A stretch of 64,000 nt of DNA from Flavobacterium humidisoli (lineage in GTDB: Bacteria; Bacteroidota; Bacteroidia; Flavobacteriales; Flavobacteriaceae), in assembly GCF_023272795.1 (NCBI RefSeq), contig NZ_CP096829.1, forward strand, positions 2,914,001-2,978,000. The letters run 5' to 3'. Of the stretch, positions 60,959-64,000 are shown piece after piece (positions within the stretch are counted from its first letter, which is position 1; every line of letters begins with the position of its first letter). The notes beneath the pieces were generated by a model, which searched no databases, was not told the origin of the DNA, and was given only the letters and a program-made list of their open reading frames with translations. The position numbers were made by a program, and so were the translations under genes.

Positions 60959-61641
60959 TATACGCTTCTTTGTACCACTTCGAAGATTCTTTCATCTTCG
61001 CATTTTAGGGTTTTAGATGGGAATTTCATCAATAAAGCATAATCATGGGTTGCCATAATGATGGTTTTACCAGCAGCATTAATTGCTTTTAAAACTTCTA
61101 AAACTTCAGAACTAGTCTGAGGGTCAAGGTTTCCTGTTGGTTCATCTGCCAAGATAAATTCTGGATCGTTTAAAAGTGCTCTTGCAATTGCAACACGCTG
61201 CTGTTCTCCTCCAGAAAGCTGATGCGGCATTTTGTTTACAAAATCTTTCATGCCTACTTTATCCAAAACTTCATCAATTTTGTGTTGCATTGCTTCTTTT
61301 TCGACCCATCCTGTAGCTCTTAAAACAAAAAGCATATTGTCTTTGATTGAACGGTCTGGAAGTAATTTAAAGTCTTGAAATACGATACCGATTTTACGTC
61401 TTAAATACGGAATGTCGTTTTCTTTCAATGTTGCCAAATCAAATTCAACAATATGTCCTTCGCCTTCAATTAACGGTAAATCAGCATATAAAGTTTTTAG
61501 AAAACTACTTTTTCCAGAACCAGTTTTTCCGATAATGTAAATGAACTCCCCATGATTAACGTCTAGATTAATATGAGATATAATTTTTCTTCCTTCTTGA
61601 TATATAGTGACTTCTTTAAGAGATAGTACGGTTTGTGACAT
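60958..61641 (-). CDS. ftsE: Cell division ATP-binding protein FtsE
   Basis: A 227-aa ABC ATPase of the FtsE group. Walker A is GKTGSGKSS, the Q-loop [17 protein letters not shown] is typical of FtsE, the signature is LSGGEQQR, and Walker B with the catalytic Glu is [11 protein letters not shown]. FtsE with FtsX controls cell-wall hydrolase activity at the septum. No ftsX is adjacent in this window. Instead two GT2 genes follow, coupled by a one-base overlap. Cytosolic face of the inner membrane. Confidence 0.93.
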   Translation of the reverse strand: MSQTVLSLKEVTIYQEGRKIISHINLDVNHGEFIYIIGKTGSGKSSFLKTLYADLPLIEGEGHIVEFDLATLKENDIPYLRRKIGIVFQDFKLLPDRSIKDNMLFVLRATGWVEKEAMQHKIDEVLDKVGMKDFVNKMPHQLSGGEQQRVAIARALLNDPEFILADEPTGNLDPQTSSEVLEVLKAINAAGKTIIMATHDYALLMKFPSKTLKCEDERIFEVVQRSV

Positions 61642-61950
61642 AATAAATTGGTTTGAATGGTAAAAGTAATAAGATAACGGTTGTATTCAAAATAAATTTC
61701 GCTGAATTCTGAATAAAATTGCTATATGAGTGCATTTTAACAGCATCTCTATAAAGGTTCCTGCTTATAATAACTTAAGAGAGCTTATATGGTTTAAAAT
61801 TATTTGTTTAAGAAAGTTTGAGAACCAATAATTTGAAGTTTTACAGAGCGTAAAATAGTGGCACTTTCATAATTTGTTCATAATAAAACCTCAAAACGTT
61901 TCGTTATAACCCTTATAAAATGATACATTTGAATACTAAATATTATTAAA
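61642..61950. other. Gene-free stretch of 309 bp with divergent promoters
   Basis: This AT-rich gap separates the divergent ftsE and TPR-protein genes. Near the TPR gene is TACATTTG at 61924-61931. On the ftsE side TACTTTTAC about 15 bp before the ATG is an imperfect -7 match. No hairpin or open frame of note. Confidence 0.5.
61924..61931 (+). promoter_or_regulatory. -7 promoter element of the TPR protein gene
   Basis: TACATTTG matches TAnnTTTG, 19 bp before the ATG at 61951. No TTG at the usual -33 distance. Confidence 0.5.
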
Positions 61951-64000
61951 ATGCGTAAACTTTCCAGGTTCTTTTTATTCCAAATTTTCCTTGCTTCGAC
62001 TATAGCTTCGGCACAAAAATCGGCGATTTATACGTATGAATTAAAGGATTTTGACAAAGCACTGGCTTTATATAACGATAAACAATATGCTTCGGCACAA
62101 TTGATTTTTGAAAAAGTAAAAAACAATACTACAAATGAAGAAGTGCAGTCTGACTGTGCTTACTATATTGCAAATTCTGCCATAAGAACTAATAAAGCAA
62201 ATGCCGATGCTTTGGTAGAACAATTTGTAAATGATTATCCAACAAGTACCAAACAAAATCAGGCTTATATCGATGCCGCGCAATTTTTCTTCGAACAAGG
62301 AAATTATCCAAAAGCTTTACAATGGTTTGATAAAGTGGATGAAAGCTACATGAGTAAAACAGAATCGGATAAGTTTAACTTCATGAAAGGCTATAGCTAT
62401 TTTAATGCTAAAAAGAAAAAAGAAGCAACTAACTATTTTAATAAAGTGGTAAATTCTAAAGAATATGGTTCTCAAGCCAAATATTATTTAGGATTTATGG
62501 CTTATGAGGGTGACGATTACAAAGAAGCAACGAAGTATTTTGATGAGGTTTCGGGTGAAGAAAAGTACAAAGAAAAGCTTTCCTATTATCAGGCTGATAT
62601 GAATTTCAAATTAGGAAATTTCCAAAAAGCGATTGATTTAGGACAGCAGGCGATGAACAAATCAAATGATATTGAAAAATCGGAACTGAATAAAATTATT
62701 GGAGAAAGTTATTTTAACTTGAAACAATACGGAAAAGCAATTCCGTATTTAGAACAATATGCAGGTAAAAAAGGAAAATGGAACAACACCGATTTTTACC
62801 AATTAGGTTATGCGTATTACGAGCAAAAAGAGTATGAAAAAGCGATTTCCCAGTTCAATAAAATTATTGAAGGAAAAGATTTTGTGGCGCAAAATGCCTA
62901 TTATCATTTAGGTTTAAGCTATTTAAATACAGGTAAAAAGCAAGAAGCTTTAAACGCTTTTAAGAATGCCTCTGAAATGGATTTTAATGCTCAAATTCAA
63001 GAAGATGCCGCTTTAAATTACGCTAAATTGAGTTATGATATCGGAAATGCTTACCAAGCGGTTCCTAGTATTTTGTTGGATTTCCTTAAAAAATATCCAA
63101 ACAATTCAAGCCGTGCAGAGGTGGAAAAACTTTTGGTTGATTCTTATATTTCTTCTAAAAACTACAAAGAAGCTTTGGCTTTATTAGAAAAAAATAGAAA
63201 TGCTGAAAACAAAGCAGCTTATCAAAAGGTGCTTTTTTACCGCGGACTAGAATTGTATAACGAATCTAATTATCAAGAAGCAGGTAAAATGTTCAAAAGC
63301 GCAATTAGCGAACAAAAAACTCCTGAATTTACAGCGCGTGCCACTTTCTGGAAAGCAGAAACAGAATATTTGAATGATGATATGCAAAATGCTCTTCTGA
63401 CTTACAAACAGTTTGCAGGAATGGCTGCGGCAAAATCTACAGACGAATATAAAAACATCAACTATAATATTGGTTACACGTATTTTAAATTGAAAGAATA
63501 CGATCAGGCAGCAAATTCTTTTCAAGCTCAAATTGATAATGCTCCTTCAGATAAAGTTCGTTTAAATGATTCTTATTTGCGTTTGGGAGATTGTCGTTTT
63601 GTAACTTCAAAATATAGTGCTGCAAATGAGGCTTATGCAAAAGCAATTGCGGCAAAAGGCGTAGATGCAGATTATGCTCAATTCCAAAAAGCACTTTCTT
63701 ATGGATTTATGTCTAATAATACTAAGAAAATAGATGAGTTGAATAATTTTCTTCAGATGTATAAAAAGTCATCTTACCGTGATGATGCTTTATTTGAGTT
63801 AGGAAATACATATGTGGCAGAAAAGAAAAACGACCAAGCAATAAAAACATACGATCAATTGATTTCTGAATTTAAAGAGGGATCATTCACTTCAAAAGCA
63901 ATTTTAAAACAAGGTTTGATTTATTACAATTCAGATCGTGATCAACTGGCTTTGACGAAATTTAAAAAAGTAGCTGCTGAATTCCCAAAAACGCCAGAAG
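61951..64000 (+). CDS. Exported tetratricopeptide repeat protein, truncated by the window edge
   Basis: The frame opened by ATG 61951 stays open to the right end, giving 683 residues without a stop. It starts MRKLSRFFLFQIFLASTIAS with cleavage after SAQ, so it is exported. The whole remainder is TPR repeats: ALALYNDKQYASAQLIFEKV, QGNYPKALQWFDKV, KYYLGFMAYEGDDYKEATKYFDEV, AQNAYYHLGLSYLNTGKKQEALNAFKNA and similar, about 34 residues each. Such long TPR proteins (about 1000 aa) are common in flavobacteria and scaffold envelope complexes. Binding partner unknown. Confidence 0.9.
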   Translation, partial: MRKLSRFFLFQIFLASTIASAQKSAIYTYELKDFDKALALYNDKQYASAQLIFEKVKNNTTNEEVQSDCAYYIANSAIRTNKANADALVEQFVNDYPTSTKQNQAYIDAAQFFFEQGNYPKALQWFDKVDESYMSKTESDKFNFMKGYSYFNAKKKKEATNYFNKVVNSKEYGSQAKYYLGFMAYEGDDYKEATKYFDEVSGEEKYKEKLSYYQADMNFKLGNFQKAIDLGQQAMNKSNDIEKSELNKIIGESYFNLKQYGKAIPYLEQYAGKKGKWNNTDFYQLGYAYYEQKEYEKAISQFNKIIEGKDFVAQNAYYHLGLSYLNTGKKQEALNAFKNASEMDFNAQIQEDAALNYAKLSYDIGNAYQAVPSILLDFLKKYPNNSSRAEVEKLLVDSYISSKNYKEALALLEKNRNAENKAAYQKVLFYRGLELYNESNYQEAGKMFKSAISEQKTPEFTARATFWKAETEYLNDDMQNALLTYKQFAGMAAAKSTDEYKNINYNIGYTYFKLKEYDQAANSFQAQIDNAPSDKVRLNDSYLRLGDCRFVTSKYSAANEAYAKAIAAKGVDADYAQFQKALSYGFMSNNTKKIDELNNFLQMYKKSSYRDDALFELGNTYVAEKKNDQAIKTYDQLISEFKEGSFTSKAILKQGLIYYNSDRDQLALTKFKKVAAEFPKTPE

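Overview
The window is a contiguous chromosomal segment of a low-GC member of the Bacteroidetes, most likely a Flavobacterium or close relative. The evidence is AT-rich DNA, promoters with the Bacteroidetes -7 element TAnnTTTG (for example TTG-N17-TAAATTTGC before the PPIase gene and TATATTTGC before guaB), almost no Shine-Dalgarno sequences, many lipoproteins, and families typical of Flavobacteriia: DUF3276, DUF5723, DUF6515, a cyclophilin-FKBP fusion and a long NusB. I see no rRNA, tRNA, CRISPR array, insertion sequence or prophage. Most of the window is ordinary core genome with an accessory glycan locus near the right end.

Region by region. 1-8 kb: a hypothetical protein, trmD, a run of small metabolic and envelope genes (FMN reductase, Tat-exported TIM-barrel protein, archaemetzincin-like lipoprotein, KdgF-like cupin, MFS transporter), a dual immunophilin, a c-type cytochrome and a Gre/Rnk-type factor. 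8.16-8.32 kb: a gene-free stretch that looks like a structured small RNA, possibly 6S RNA. 8.3-20.6 kb: thioredoxin-like protein, three alpha/beta hydrolases, CsaA, DUF3276, an ABC exporter with a non-canonical Walker B, leucine dehydrogenase, nusB-yajC and pepT. 20.7-24.3 kb: a formylglycine-generating-type enzyme with both catalytic cysteines, a DUF6515 protein and an OprP-type porin. 24.5-31.7 kb: pyrD, the satD-DUF3307 pair, HMG-CoA lyase, a lipoprotein/DUF5723 pair and guaB. A phased array of inverted repeats lies between satD and the lyase gene. 31.7-42.7 kb: a Tet(X)-like flavin monooxygenase with its TetR regulator, an L,D-transpeptidase, nudK, purA, fur, relA/spoT and an rRNA methyltransferase. 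42.8-50.3 kb: an exported phosphodiesterase and the MoxR-DUF58-DUF4350-DUF4129-SpoIIM-RDD membrane module. 50.4-61.6 kb: a TRIC-type channel, then a surface-polysaccharide locus (FemAB/GNAT, FdtB-type aminotransferase, flippase, exported tail-fibre-like protein, four glycosyltransferases, FdtA-type ketoisomerase) ending at ftsE. From 61.95 kb a TPR protein runs off the right edge.

How genes work together. Leucine dehydrogenase and HMG-CoA lyase are two steps of leucine catabolism, although unlinked. guaB and purA represent the two branches from IMP. FdtA- and FdtB-type enzymes together would make a dTDP-3-amino-3,6-dideoxyhexose for a glycan moved by the flippase. The six-gene membrane module has an AAA+ ATPase, a von Willebrand-like partner and four membrane proteins, and probably acts as one assembly.

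The most unusual non-coding signals are the 28-bp phased operator array at 26876-26979, the predicted RNA with mutually exclusive pairings at 8162-8318, the TetR palindrome at 34911-34934, and the back-to-back -7 elements at 57635-57651. All assignments are made by eye from sequence and remembered families; no database search was run.
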